The notes beneath the pieces were generated by a model that saw nothing but the letters and a program-made list of their open reading frames with translations, did not search any database and was not told the DNA's origin. Positions 42,641 to 56,284 of a stretch of 64,000 nt of DNA are shown piece by piece. A program made the translations under genes and the position numbers. Source of the DNA: Dolomedes plantarius. Lineage: Eukaryota > Arthropoda > Arachnida > Araneae > Dolomedidae. How positions within the stretch are numbered: the stretch's first letter is position 1; every line of letters begins with the position of its first letter. The stretch covers positions 47,235,723 to 47,299,722 of the forward strand of contig OU015493.1 of the NCBI GenBank assembly GCA_907164885.2, written 5' to 3'.

Positions 42641-42984
42641 AAATTCGTAAATGATTAACTACATTTGGATGATTTTGCTCCTTAAGAATTTATGTATAAG
42701 TAATTTTCTTTAAATAATAATCGTCACACCTAAAAAAATTTTGAGTATTTTTTGGCATGGAACGCATTATCCTATTTTACATTAATTTATATGGGAAAAA
42801 TTGTTTCGCTTAACGAGTGTTTCGTATTACGAGTAAGACTTTATAACGAATTATGCTCGTTATGCGAGGTTCCACTGTAAAGTGAGAAATGCGAAAAAAC
42901 TAAACGCGTTACGTAATTGCCTTCGAGTTAAAGATGTCAAAAATAATAAGAGATTGTCTACGGATGTTTATTACACTAATTCTA

Positions 42985-43155
42985 TTCACAGATCTTTTGC
43001 TATACAGAAAAGCTAATTACGGTATTAAAACACAAGAAAGTTAAAAAGGCAGAACTGTAACGCTTGGTAATATCCAGTTCTGCTTGTTTTAAACATTCGC
43101 CCTTTCGGGAGACGCCGACTAACTTATTATAAAAGAAATGTAATTGTTGTATATT
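42985..43155 (+). repeat. Dispersed repeat family D, copy 2
   Basis: Second copy of the 36690-36860 repeat, with the same block order (AAAAAGGCAGAACTGTAACG, CTTGGTAATATCCAGTTCTG, TTTCGGGAGACGCCG). By eye it is about 85% similar. Confidence 0.8.
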
Positions 43156-43227
43156 GTTCCATACTTTTGACTTTACACTTATTGTAATAATCCTAAATAT
43201 TAATGTTGCAATTTAAATTTTCTTAAT

Positions 43228-43228
<1 letters not shown>

Positions 43229-43290
<62 letters not shown>
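43229..43290. repeat. (TA)n tract
   Basis: TA run of about 60 bp ending where family B copy 1 begins. Confidence 0.95.
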
Positions 43291-43292
<2 letters not shown>

Positions 43293-43555
43293 TGGCCGGA
43301 AAATAATATAATATCAGCTCAGGAACAAACTAATTTATTAAATAGTAAAGCAACACATCTTACTAGCTTCGAGTCAGGCCAGCGTCTCTCGCAAAAGCGC
43401 CAAAATAGAATTATATTAGAGAGGTTGCCAGAATTGGCGCAGGAAGTTAGTATGTGGGAAGGCGAAGCGTTTACGCCAAGACAAGAATGACGGGTTACCA
43501 TGGCAGAGACGAAGTACAGAATGGGCGATTATAGGTAGTTAGTAATATTATCACA
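43291..43555 (+). repeat. Family B repeat, copy 1
   Basis: Starts CGTGGCCGGAAAATAATATA and ends GTTAGTAATATTATCACAG. Nearly identical to copy 2 (45543-45807) and diverged from copies 3 (62845-63150) and 4 (30093-30347, inverted). Core block GAGAGGTTGCCAGAATTGGC. Followed by a C run instead of the CA/TA tract found after copies 2 and 3. Confidence 0.85.
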
Positions 43556-43569
43556 GAATACCCCCCCCC

Positions 43570-45542
43570 CCCCCATCTAAAATGGATTGGAGCCACGGCC
43601 TTCGACTCCAAGACACTCCAGATAGTGTGAACATGAAAATTAGTAGTTAGAATATTAGATTGAAGCTGGCTCGAAAATCACAAATTTTTATGTTAAATTG
43701 TACAATTGAAAGACATAATAGTATGAAAAATGGCGTAATTTTAAAAACAAATAGCTGGAGTAAAATAAAAATGGAATGGTACACTTAAATGAAAACACTA
43801 ACAACAACAGATGTAAAGATTTTCCAAATACAATTACAAGTAAAAAATTGTGCATGTCTCAGCCCCTGACATGTGTCACAGTCTGAAAGTGTTCAGAGTC
43901 CTGGACGGGTACAGTTCAACTAGTTGAAAAACACAAAGTAATTATTATTCACAGTCTTAGTCGTTGAATAATGTTTAGTTCTTTTGGAGATCTCCTGGGT
44001 TGGTCACTTTTTTAGAAAATTAATGTTCTTTGTTGTTTATTATTATTACGTTTGACATTAGTTATTGACTTTTCTTTGAGCAAAACACTATATATGTTTT
44101 ATTTTTTTTCTCTAGATCATGTACACAAAATTATTAAAATTATTCTTTCAGCAATAAGTAGAATAAATTTACCAAATGCTGTCAAAATTAACTTTCAACA
44201 TCAATACCAAATGTCTGGTACCTGATGTTGCAAAATTCGAACAAAATACAAATTCCAACAATTGACACTAACATTCAATTATTGTGAAGAAATAAAAAAA
44301 ACAAGACAATACAAACATAAATTTGAGGTATCTGACCTGTTGTGAGTACATCCTCGTGAGCGTTTACCAAAGGGAAGATGCTTCCAACCTGAAACTCAAG
44401 TTGAGCAAACTGCACAAAATGAAAAGGGGCAGGCAAGTTTCTCAAACATGAGAGGTAAAAGCAACTGTTCAAAGGGAACATTAGACAAGTGTGAAGAGAC
44501 AGGGAGGACAGTGAGTGGAAACCCCAGTAAAAAAATCAATAATATTTATCTAGTACATAGTATTTTTCATATAAAATGTAGTAAGCTTCAAAAAGTTAAA
44601 AAAAAATATGTGAGTTTTACTTACACTCACGGGGTTTCTTCAAAATTAACTAGGATGGCGATAGGACAGGAATGCTAAAATAGAAAGAATAAGGATAGCT
44701 GAATGATTTACATATTGGTGACTTACATCATCATTTCGCTACTTAAATTTAACTTTTTTTTTCCGATTTTTAATTTTTTCCTGAAATATTTCGTAATTAT
44801 TTTCATGTTCGACATTTATTTTGGCAGTGTTTTTTGGTAGTGTATTTTGGCAGTTTTACTTTTACTTAGTATATTAGAAATTATAAAAAATAATAATATA
44901 ATAACTGACCTGCTTAAAGCACCAACTTTTGTGGCATAAAATACAATACTAAATAAGAACTTTTTTGAATGTAAAGCACTCTGATGGTAAGTTGAAAATT
45001 TGTTTTTATGAGCTTCTTTGATTTCAAAGCAGCGTTCGGCGTTCACTCTGAAATCGTAATTATTTTCTTGAAATTGAAGTTTTTGATGACTGTCGCTCAC
45101 ATATAAAATCTTGAATCACTTCTTGGAGGCCTAGTTGAATCGGATGCTGCAGCACTGGTACTTGACTTTACGATGGCGTAGTCCAAAACGGGAAGAAAAA
45201 ATGGTGAGGTCAGGCGGGAAACAGAATTCGAAAAAAAAAAAAACTGGAACGAACCGGAACAATGGCATCTTTACTTGTTTCGATGTAATCGACTTCTGTA
45301 GCAATTTCATGGTGTTGGATGAGGAATGCATTAACCTTGATCATTTCAAGCTGGTGACTTCAGGAACGCATGCGGAAAATAAAGCAAAAGTCCTGTAGAA
45401 CAATGGCGTTAATCTAAAGCGAAAGTCGTGTAGAACAAAGACTTTTTAACTTGTTCAATTTGCAGTCGCATTTTTAAAGTCCAGATCCTGTCGAGCTCTC
45501 TGAAATGTCCGGATTGACATCTCATGAAATTGTATCTTGCAT
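43570..45542. other. About 2 kb between family B copies, no gene recognised
   Basis: Holds two ORFs of 87-94 codons (minus 44816-45100, plus 45135-45398) without family resemblance. Near 45385-45445 a short direct repeat occurs (AAAGTCCTGTAGAACAA and AAAGTCGTGTAGAACAA). Confidence 0.4.
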
Positions 45543-45803
45543 CGTGGCTGGAAAATAATATAATATCAGCTCAGGAACAAACTAATTTATTAAACAGTAA
45601 AGCAACACATCTTACTCGCTTCGAGTCAGGCCAGCGTCTCTCGCAAAAAGCGCCAAAATAGAATTATGTTAGAGAGGTTGCCAGAATTGGCGGAGGAAGA
45701 TAGTATGTGGGAAGGCGAAGCGTTTACGCCAAGACAAGAAGGACGAGTTACCATGGCAGAGATGAAGTACAGAATGGGCGATTATAGATAGTTAGTAATA
45801 TTA

Positions 45804-45807
<4 letters not shown>
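45543..45807 (+). repeat. Family B repeat, copy 2
   Basis: Starts CGTGGCTGGAAAATAATATA and ends GTTAGTAATATTATCACAC, leading into (CA)n and (TA)n. By eye more than 93% identical to copy 1. Confidence 0.87.

Positions 45808-45890
<83 letters not shown>
45808..45890. repeat. (CA)n followed by (TA)n
   Basis: CA run to about 45833, then TA to 45890, the tail found after family B copies. Confidence 0.95.
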
Positions 45891-45893
<3 letters not shown>

Positions 45894-45895
45894 CG

Positions 45896-45943
<48 letters not shown>

Positions 45944-45948
45944 CGTAA
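45891..45948. repeat. Perfect palindrome around (TA)n
   Basis: TTACGGCATTGTATATATA on the left and its exact complement TATATATACAATGCCGTAA on the right enclose pure TA. All 58 bp are self-complementary. Confidence 0.92.
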
Positions 45949-46081
45949 CTACGCAGGTGCAGCAGGGGCACCCGCCCAGGGCCCACTTGGAACGGAGGCC
46001 CAAAATGCTGTATTTGTTTTATTATTTTCACAAATCTAATTAATAAAGGGGCCCAAATCCAAATTCTTGCCCAGAGCACAG

Positions 46082-46083
<2 letters not shown>
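45938..46083 (+). mobile_element. Possible hAT-like MITE fragment
   Basis: CAATGCCGTAACTACGCAGG followed by GGGGCACCCGCCCAGGGCCC resembles the CAGTGGCGTAACTA / G-C-rich start of hAT MITEs. GGGGCCCAAATCC lies near its other side. I cannot define the right end; (TA)n follows at 46084. Confidence 0.4.

Positions 46084-46121
<38 letters not shown>
46084..46121. repeat. (TA)n tract
   Basis: TA run immediately left of the element at 46122. Confidence 0.95.
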
Positions 46122-46123
<2 letters not shown>

Positions 46124-46813
46124 GGGTGTCTCAAAAATGACCGACGATTTGAAAAATCAATTATAGAAAAACGGATGGTGGTAAAAATGTACAGTTTGCT
46201 GCATTCTTCTTAGGTAACCAGGGAATGTATTCTCACTAATTTTCAAAATTAGTTACAAAGTTCGTCAACAGATGGCGCTGCCGACAGGGAAAAACTATAA
46301 AACAATGTTTTCCAAGCAAGAAACATACGCAAAGTGGCATGGATTGGCCTCCCTATTCGCCAGATGATTACGCATGCGATTTTACGCCATGCGATATTAC
46401 GCCATGTGATTTTTTCTTAGGGGGTACTTGAAAGACCAGGTGTATCGTCACAATCCACAAACTGTAGATGAACTGGAACAATACATCTTTGCTGCTTGTC
46501 AGAACATTCAAACTGAAATGTTTGCACGTGCGTCTGCGAATTTTGACCTCAGACTGCGACACGTTGTTGTTGCAAACGGTGGTTCTTTTGAAAACATTGT
46601 TTTATAGTTTTTCCCATCCAGCAGCGCCATGGCAGAGATGTAACTGATTTTCCGTGTAACTGATTTCTGTTGACGAACTTTGTAACTAATTTTGAAAATT
46701 GGTGTGTTTAAATTCCCTGGTTACCAAAACAGAATGCAGCAAACTGTACATTTCTATCGCCTTCCTTTTTTCTTTAATTGATTTTTCAAATCGTCGGCTA
46801 TTTTTGGGACACC

Positions 46814-46815
<2 letters not shown>
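46122..46815 (+). mobile_element. Internally deleted mariner-like element in (TA)n
   Basis: Left end CCGGGTGTCTCAAAAATGAC; right end inverted CGGGTGTCCCAAAAATAGCC. The inverted arms continue through TTGAAAAATCAATT, GGTAACCAGGGAAT and ACAAAGTTCGTCAAC, about 160 bp. (TA)n flanks both sides. Only the C-terminal part of a transposase remains. Confidence 0.88.
46335..46608 (+). pseudogene. Mariner-like transposase C-terminal fragment
   Basis: Begins near MDWPPYSPDDYACD, the block around the third catalytic Asp, where a short TACGCCATGCGAT unit has been locally repeated. After one missing base in TTCTTAGGGGG it continues YLKDQVYRHNPQTVDELEQY, IFAACQNIQTEMFARAS and LRLRHVVVANGGSFENIVL. The HTH and the first two catalytic blocks are deleted. 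It depended on a full-length relative for any movement. Confidence 0.8.

Positions 46816-46873
<58 letters not shown>
46816..46873. repeat. (TA)n tract
   Basis: TA run of about 55 bp between the mariner-like element and repeat E copy 1. Confidence 0.95.
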
Positions 46874-46875
<2 letters not shown>

Positions 46876-47540
46876 CGACAAAGAGGGATATTAAGAGATA
46901 TCCTTATATACAGACTTGTATGAACATGCATAATTTTATTTTGTTCAGTTGAAAATTAATAATTCATAACTTTTTAATGATCAAACATATTACGAGTTCA
47001 TAATAATCAGCCGCTTCTTTCAATTACTACCAAGTATTTCTATCTTCCCCTTATCATAAATAACTACACAAAGTAAGCACCGCCGATCGCTACGGTACAA
47101 TTTGAACATCTAGCGCTTGGGGTTTATTCGGATTCCTTATCACGCATCGGGCATTCATTCGAGCTGTAGCAAATATATCTCACTTAATCAGATTGTTCTC
47201 AGAATCGCCTTAAGCAATGAGGAGCCTACTTAAGTAATAACCGCAAATAAGGTAATTATACAAAATTTCGAAATAGAAGTCAAACTTTTCATTTCTTTTA
47301 CTCTACCCTTGTTAACCGTGTAACTGATTTCTGACTCAATTGTATGATAGAAATTCCAATTTATTTAATCTCCGGTGGGAAAATTAACTTAGCTTTGCAG
47401 GTATATGTCTGTTTTATACTCATAGTAGAAATGTTTTAGATTTTATTTGCAACAAGGACATATTGGTCCATACTTTCAAAACCACACTTAACGTAATACT
47501 CCTAAATAATATTTTAATTTAAATTCCATTAAATATATAT
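46874..47540 (+). repeat. Family E repeat, copy 1
   Basis: Direct repeat of 49163-49830. Shared blocks are ATACAGACTTGTATG, CAGCCGCTTCTTTCAATTAC, GATCGCTACGGTACA, GCAAATATATCTC and TTAAGTAATAACCGCAAATA. By eye about 80-85% similar over about 650 bp. Both copies are preceded by (TA)n and CAG. Confidence 0.85.
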
Positions 47541-47557
47541 ATATATATATATATATA

Positions 47558-49830
<2,273 letters not shown>

Positions 49831-50463
49831 ACGTGTATTGGTCATGGTAACATATATTGAATTTCAAGTAAGATTATTTGTTTTAATTAAAAGTTCATAG
49901 CATATAGTAAGTGATTATGCAAAAGCGATTAAAATTCATATATTTAAATTGAATATCTAAATTTTAAAATCAGATATAATAATTACTTTAAAAAACTTAA
50001 AGGTGAATTAAAAAAAATTGCAAGTTTACCCTAAAACATTTGATAGTACTTGCAGTTTTTTATAAATTAATCATAATTTCTCAAATGGAAAATAAATATT
50101 GTACATAAGTCAAATGTGATGAGATTTTACAATTCTTTTGAAACAAAAACACATAATTTGACATTAAAAATGAGTATATTTAAACTTGAAATGAGGCTGA
50201 GATACTGGTCTTCTTTGCATTCTTCAGCTATAAGTAAATAAAACATTATTTCAATTAATTTTACGAGAACTAATTAACAGTACCGTTTAGCAGAAAATTA
50301 CACTTTCATTAAATCCGTAATCTTTGGATGGATATAAATAGGAAAACTTCTTCAAAATAAAAATAAAAAATTATAAATTCAAAAACTACATTAATGGGCA
50401 CTTTTATATTCATTAATATTAACGTATTTACATTACTTAATTGAATTGGTAGAAAAACAAACA
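49831..50463. other. Unassigned AT-rich stretch
   Basis: No gene, terminal repeat or RNA recognised. Confidence 0.4.
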
Positions 50464-50474
50464 AACACACACAA

Positions 50475-50559
<85 letters not shown>
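50464..50559. repeat. (AC)n followed by (TA)n
   Basis: AC-rich run to about 50494, then TA to 50559, adjoining the element at 50560. Confidence 0.95.
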
Positions 50560-50562
<3 letters not shown>

Positions 50563-51145
50563 GGTGTCCCAGTTAAACGTTTCAGAACTTCTACGAGGGG
50601 TAGGGTGCATCCTGACGACTCGAAATCATATAGCAATGGGGGGTCGGAAATGCTTTCCTGAAGCGGTAGATGGCGTTGTGGGAAAGTTCCGAACGTTAGT
50701 GCAGGGAATCGTGATTTTGCACAAGGACTCAGAGTTAGTAGGATGGCTAATTAAACGAATTTTTATTTATGGGGGCATATGAAAACACATGTTTATGACA
50801 AACCCGTTGACAATGGTGAAGAGCTGAATTCAAGAATTTCAGTAGCTCCCGGAGAAATTCGAGATGACCCTGGATTATTCCAGAATGGTCGAATTCCATG
50901 CGCCGAAGATGTGAGGTCTGCATTGCAATCGATGGACACAACTTCGAACACTTACTTTAACCTGTGTACCTTTTGGTTTTGTACATTTATTATTAAAGCG
51001 ATTATCCACTTACGGTCTCTTTCTTTATGGTTTTCTGTGTACATCACCGCTTCAGCATTTCCCAACCCACATTGCTATATGATTTCCAGTCGTCAGGATG
51101 AAGCCTACCCCTCGTAAAAGTTCTGAAAAGTTTAACTGGGACACC

Positions 51146-51148
<3 letters not shown>
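50560..51148. mobile_element. Non-autonomous mariner-like element, ~130-bp TIRs
   Basis: Left CAGGGTGTCCCAGTTAAACG; right inverted CAGGGTGTCCCAGTTAAACT. The arms continue through CGACTCGAAATCATATAGCA-like and TTTCC...GAAGCGG blocks for about 130 bp. (TA)n lies on both sides. At 589 bp the interior has ORFs but no transposase motif. Confidence 0.9.

Positions 51149-51194
<46 letters not shown>
51149..51194. repeat. (TA)n tract
   Basis: TA run on the right of the element. Confidence 0.95.
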
Positions 51195-51198
<4 letters not shown>

Positions 51199-51285
51199 TT
51201 TTTTGCCCCGTTAAATTAAGTAAAGTAAATACGTAAATGGTAATGAATTTAAAATCGCATATTATTGTAGTTTTTTAACTACGAC

Positions 51286-52055
<770 letters not shown>

Positions 52056-53028
52056 CAACCTCTGACAATAAAGTTCGGTGAATGAAGTCAGAACGGCCGA
52101 TCTGGCCAAACAAAACGGTGCACCTGTGTAGCGGTAGGTGTTGACCATCTGCCCCCACCGTTGTTCAGTTGAGCGTCGTTTGTGTTCCGTGTAAGACTTG
52201 TTTTACAAAGTGCTTGTTTAGTGCGTTTGTTCCGTGCGACAAATCGTCACCCAAAAATTAGGGATGAGAAAAACGTGTTGTCGTCTTTTGCCACATCACT
52301 TGGAATACGATCACAAGCAGGCACGTTTAGAGGCTTCACAGGATTTTGTTCTTGAACTGTATTATCACTGAGGATGAGTCCTGGTGTCTCAGGTACGACC
52401 CTGAAACGAAACGGCAAAGCATGGAATGGCGTTCTCCTGCATCACCTCGTCGGAAAAAGGTCAGAGCAGAAAAATTACGCATCAAAACGATGGTCATCAC
52501 CTTTTTTGGTAGTCAAGGCATTATCCACAAGGAATTTCTACCTGAGGGAAAGACGATGAATGCTGAAGTTTACATTGAAATTTTGACCCGTTTCATGAAA
52601 CGTCTACGCAGGGTACGACCGTAGTACGCACAACAAGGTTCATGGTTTTTTGTTCACGACAATGCTCGCCCTCACATAGCCAATATCGTCAAACAGTTCC
52701 TGGCAAAAAAGGGGGTGGTGCAAATTGAACATCCACCATACTCGCCAGATCTCAATCCTCCAGACTTCTTCCTATTCCCACAACTCAAACTCGCTATGAA
52801 AGGAAAGAGATTTGAGGATATTCCTAACATCCAACGAAACGTGACGAGGCTTTTGGACTCCATCCCAAAAGAAGACTTCTTGCAAAGTTTCCAGAACATG
52901 TATAGCAGATGTCAGCGGTGCATAGTTATGGGAGGTAACTATTTCGAAGGACAGTAAGGTAACTTTCGTTAATATTTCATCTACGTTAATGTTATAGGAC
53001 TATTCTCCGAACTTTATTGTCAGACCTA

Positions 53029-53029
<1 letters not shown>
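52056..53029 (+). mobile_element. Mariner element (DD34D), internally deleted, in (TA)n
   Basis: Left CAACCTCTGACAATAAAGTT; right inverted CTAGGTCTGACAATAAAGTT, with imperfect TIRs of about 28 bp. (TA)n flanks both sides. At 974 bp it is shorter than the usual 1.3 kb, because most of the N-terminal domain coding region is gone. Confidence 0.9.
52264..52957 (+). pseudogene. Mariner transposase, N-terminus deleted, one stop
   Basis: A short remnant of the linker (HHLEYDHKQARLEASQDFV, from about 52290) runs into the core after a small deletion. The core frame (52346-52957) reads IITEDESWCLRYDPETKRQS (first Asp), KVRAEKLRIKTMVITFF, KEFLPEGKTMNAEVYIEILT, TAG at 52622-52624, FVHDNARPHIANIVKQFL (second Asp), and PPYSPDLNPPDFFLFPQLK (third Asp). 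There are 34 residues between second and third Asp, the DD34D mariner signature. The end is IVMGGNYFEGQ at 52957. The HTH domain is missing, so the copy could not encode an active enzyme. Confidence 0.93.
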
Positions 53030-53070
<41 letters not shown>

Positions 53071-53112
53071 TACGTTACAAATGTAACATGTTTGTGTGTG
53101 TGTGTGTGTGTG
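53030..53112. repeat. (TA)n and (TG)n microsatellites
   Basis: TA to 53066, then after about 20 bp a TG run (53089-53112). Confidence 0.93.
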
Positions 53113-53755
53113 TTAGTTAGTGTTAGTTACCGTGAAAGACAAACCGTGAAAGACAAAAGTGTGTTACCGTGAAAAAATGTCAACTCATGCCAAATACGTC
53201 GGTAAAAAACAGAATATTTGGTTATATTCTTATACATTCGGACCATCGCCGATGTACGTCAACAAGCACAGATATGCTCTCGGATATATGGAGATCGAAA
53301 CGAGAAGCCGAGAAGACAGACAGAGAGGTGACAAAAACGCCAAATTCTTTGTTCTGTGGCGATTGTGGTCACGTGGCATCTATTTCTTATAAATTGGAAC
53401 ACTGCTGTTTGTCAGTCTTATGGAAGGTTTGCTGGTACGTGCAACATTTTCTTAATTTTTCTTATTTTTATCCGATACCCTAATTTATATTGAATGGCTA
53501 CTGCAATGAACCGTGATCATTTTTTTGAAAAGTTACATGCATTAATAGCGAGTAAACGAGAAGACAATTGTGTTTATTTTTCTCAAGAAATGTACTTTAA
53601 AAATGATTTCTGCTAAAACTAAGTGCAGTACACCTCTTGGATTACAGATGATTAAAACGTTTTGTCATTTTAAAAATTAATGATGAAGAGAAGTTAATTG
53701 TACCATAAAAAAGCAGGAGAAACGAATATACAGTATTAAGTTACCATTAATGTAT
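53113..53755. other. Stretch upstream of KRBA2-like relic, no clear gene
   Basis: ACCGTGAAAGACAAA is repeated twice with a further partial copy (53130-53175). ORFs here have no recognised motif. It may be the 5' part of the integrase element below. Confidence 0.4.
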
Positions 53756-53759
53756 ACTA

Positions 53760-55332
53760 TCAATTTCAGTATACTATCTGAAACTGAAACCAGAATAGGT
53801 CATGGAGGAATATCACGTATGCTTGAAGAATTGCGAGTTAAGTACAAAAATATTACATATGAAGTTGTAATGTTGTATTAAAATTTATGTTAACAATGTC
53901 AAATGAAACACAGTCTACCTAAAAAAGGTATTGTTGTGAAGCCAATGGTCAGTTCAGTGTTAAACTCAAGATCTAAAGCCGATCTGATAGACCTGCAGTC
54001 ACACAGTGATAGCGAATATTAAGTTCATAATGATGTAGCAAGATCATTTTACGAAGTTTGTCCAGCTACGACCTTTGATAACTAAGAAAGCTGAAGCATT
54101 AGCGTATCATCGTCAACAAATAGTTTTAACATTTGGTGCTCCAGCTATATTGCATTCAGATAATGGTACGGAATTCAGTAATCAAGTCATATCAGAACTA
54201 TGCGCTATGTGGAAATAAGTTAAGATAGTTCATGAAAAGCCTCGTCATAGCGAAACACAAGGCTCAGTTGAAAGGGTCAATCAGGATATACAGAATATGT
54301 TAAATGCATGAATTAACGATACTATACAAATAAATAGTAAGATACGTTTCCCTTTATTCGATTTACCAAACACACTACATACTACGAAGAAATACGTCAA
54401 AGTCCTTATGAAGCCCTGTTTGGAAATAAACCAAAAAGGGGCATACAGGTATCATCGTCATCTTTGCCTGGCGAACAAATCGCAAATATTGAAACCGAAT
54501 AACAGCTCGAAGAATTTTTTTTTTCAATGCGGAGGCTTTTTGTTGCGAAGACATTCACCTATAATTCACCGCAGTTTTGCTGGCCATTTTATTACGGGTA
54601 CGCCATATAGGCAGACCATCATTGCCCCCTATGAAGGGACGACACAAACGGAGGCATTTTAGTGGCGCTTCGCCAGGATTCGATCTGAGCACCCTCAGCA
54701 CCGAAAACCAGCGCGCTGTACCACAAGGCCGCCACGGCCCGCTCGAAGAAATTTGAGCAGTAGCCATAACAAAAACCACACTCCAAAGGAAAATATTGAA
54801 TAGGAGCTGCAACCTACTAGGTCTTTTTATCAAGCCCTGACTGAACAACACGAGTTTATTTCTAAATAAAGAGCGGCGACGGAAAAGAACCTTCTACTGC
54901 AAGCAACGAAAATGTTACGAACCTCAAAAAGAAAATTTCCTCCTGCTCAAATTGGCGATACCGTAGGAATGCAAGTCCTTGATATCGACCACGGTAGTAC
55001 AGATTCCAGAAATGTGTTGGCGGTTGTTGCTGAAATAGAAGACTCCGACTTTCAGAACTTAGCGAACAAAAAATGGTACCCTCAAGCCGCTTTATACCCG
55101 TAATCAGTTCGTAATATGTAAAGAGAAGTTTCATTCGGTAGATGAGATTTCTTCTCAAGAAATGTCGCTGAGAGAAGCAGCTGTAATTGATTCGAGAAGT
55201 GGATGGCAAGGCCATTCACGCTGTACGCTGTCATTGCAAAGAGAAATGTTACACGACAAAATGCAGTTGTAAAAGCAAGGGACTCTTATTCACTTCAAAG
55301 TGTCACAACAGATTAAGTTGTCGCAATAAATA
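53760..55332 (+). pseudogene. KRBA2/SCAND3-like integrase element, split by SINE
   Basis: Resembles the integrase-bearing proteins annotated in arthropods as KRAB-A domain-containing protein 2-like. In order: ETETRIGHGGISRMLEELRV (zinc-binding-type region start), KKGIVVKPMVSSVLNSRS, KADLIDLQS (likely first catalytic Asp), TFGAPAILHSDNGTEFSNQV (second Asp), KPRHSETQGSVERVNQDIQN (catalytic Glu). The SINE at 54518-54740 follows. Then QIGDTVGMQVLDIDHGSTDS, SLREAAVIDSRSGW, and a cysteine-rich C-terminus (CHCKEKCYTTKCSCKSKG, then CHNRLSCRNK, ending TAA 55330-55332). Stops and frameshifts are frequent (for example TAA near 54216 and TGA near 54310). Confidence 0.85.
54518..54740 (-). mobile_element. 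tRNA-derived SINE with 13-14 bp target duplication
   Basis: On the minus strand it begins GGGCCGTGGCGGCCTTGTGG. The A-box-like TGGTACAGCGCGCTGG and B-box-like GATCGAATCC are at tRNA spacing, and it ends in an A tail (T run on the plus strand at 54514-54524). Flanks are GCTCGAAGAATTT at 54505-54517 and GCTCGAAGAAATTT at 54741-54754, a target duplication. It interrupts the KRBA2-like relic. Confidence 0.92.
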
Positions 55333-55553
55333 AGATTGTATAACGTCAATCACATAATTAAGTAATATTATTATTGGTGTTATTTTCTTTTGTCATTTGG
55401 AATGTACTGTTCGTTTTAAGTTCAACAGTTTATTTGCATGTGTTGTTACTTACGATTTCCGCTATTTTGACATATATCATGACATGTTTTAATTATAAAG
55501 TATGATTTAAAGACGTAACAAAAATATTTTTATTCAACACTCACCATCAGTGC
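55333..55553. other. Unassigned stretch
   Basis: AT-rich tail after the integrase relic; may be its 3' UTR. Confidence 0.4.
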
Positions 55554-55660
55554 ATGGTGAATGTCGACATTTGCGGGTGTAAGGGAGAAATAAGGATATT
55601 TAACAAATATTTCGGATTTACACCAAGTAACTACATAAATGTTGACATTCACCGGACAAT
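55554..55660. repeat. Inverted repeat, possible MITE
   Basis: GGTGAATGTCGACATTTGCG at 55556 and the inverted form of CATAAATGTTGACATTCACC near 55658 make TIRs of about 20 bp, with GGTGTAA paired further inside. CCGGACAATGTCGAC follows. It is about 105 bp. Confidence 0.6.
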
Positions 55661-55693
55661 GTCGACTTTCTCCAGATTTCGGTATTTCACGGT

Positions 55694-55698
<5 letters not shown>

Positions 55699-55757
<59 letters not shown>

Positions 55758-55796
55758 TGTGTGTGTGTGTGTGTGTGAGAGAGTGTGTGTGTGTGT
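55699..55796. repeat. (TA)n and (TG)n microsatellites
   Basis: TA to 55749 and a TG-rich run with a GAGAGAG interruption to 55796. Confidence 0.95.
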
Positions 55797-56129
55797 TTTC
55801 AAAATATCTAAATTGTTTTTCAAGGTTCCGAGATGAAACGTCGGTAAATATGTGTATAAGTACATTTCAGACAAAGTACGGTTTCTGTAATTCCCATAAC
55901 TAATGGCAAAATGTTTACTTTTACGTTTGACAAGAAATCTCCCATAAAATTTCCATCGATAGTTTGCATTCAGATATTTTTAAAACTTCCTGTTACGTTG
56001 ATATGGTACGTTAACGAGGCACCATTGAGCAGAGCTCCATATCCTCGGTAAGGATAATTTTATGTGGCTGTATTTTCATTTCTCAGGATTAAAGGAAAAA
56101 CATCAATGAGGAATAGAAAGAAAATATTC
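55797..56129. other. Unassigned stretch
   Basis: No gene recognised. Confidence 0.4.
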
Positions 56130-56201
56130 AGGTAGTCTCTTTTAAGGAAACTACTTAACGTTTATTAACGTAGGATTACGTAACGATGCTTACCTCTTTT
56201 G

Positions 56202-56205
<4 letters not shown>

Positions 56206-56279
<74 letters not shown>
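56206..56279. repeat. (TA)n tract
   Basis: Pure TA of about 74 bp on the left of the rosa-like element. Confidence 0.95.

Positions 56280-56284
<5 letters not shown>

Larger units (their letters stand above)
41529..42867 (+). mobile_element. Tigger element with deleted catalytic core
   Basis: Left CAGTGAACCTCGCTTAACGA; right inverted CAGTGGAACCTCGCATAACGA-like, flanked by TA at 41527-41528 and 42868-42869. Subterminal CGCATAACGAG and CGCTTAACGAG units repeat. It is 1339 bp, about half the size of an autonomous Tigger. Confidence 0.93.

Noticed and set aside
44816..45398. ORFs of 94 (minus) and 87 (plus) codons
   Set aside because: No homology I recognise, no splice or promoter context; kept only as part of the unassigned stretch.
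43291..45807. Family B copies 1 and 2 as LTRs of a 2.5-kb retroelement
   Set aside because: No coding remnants, primer-binding site or polypurine tract between them, and family B also occurs singly elsewhere and in inverse orientation.
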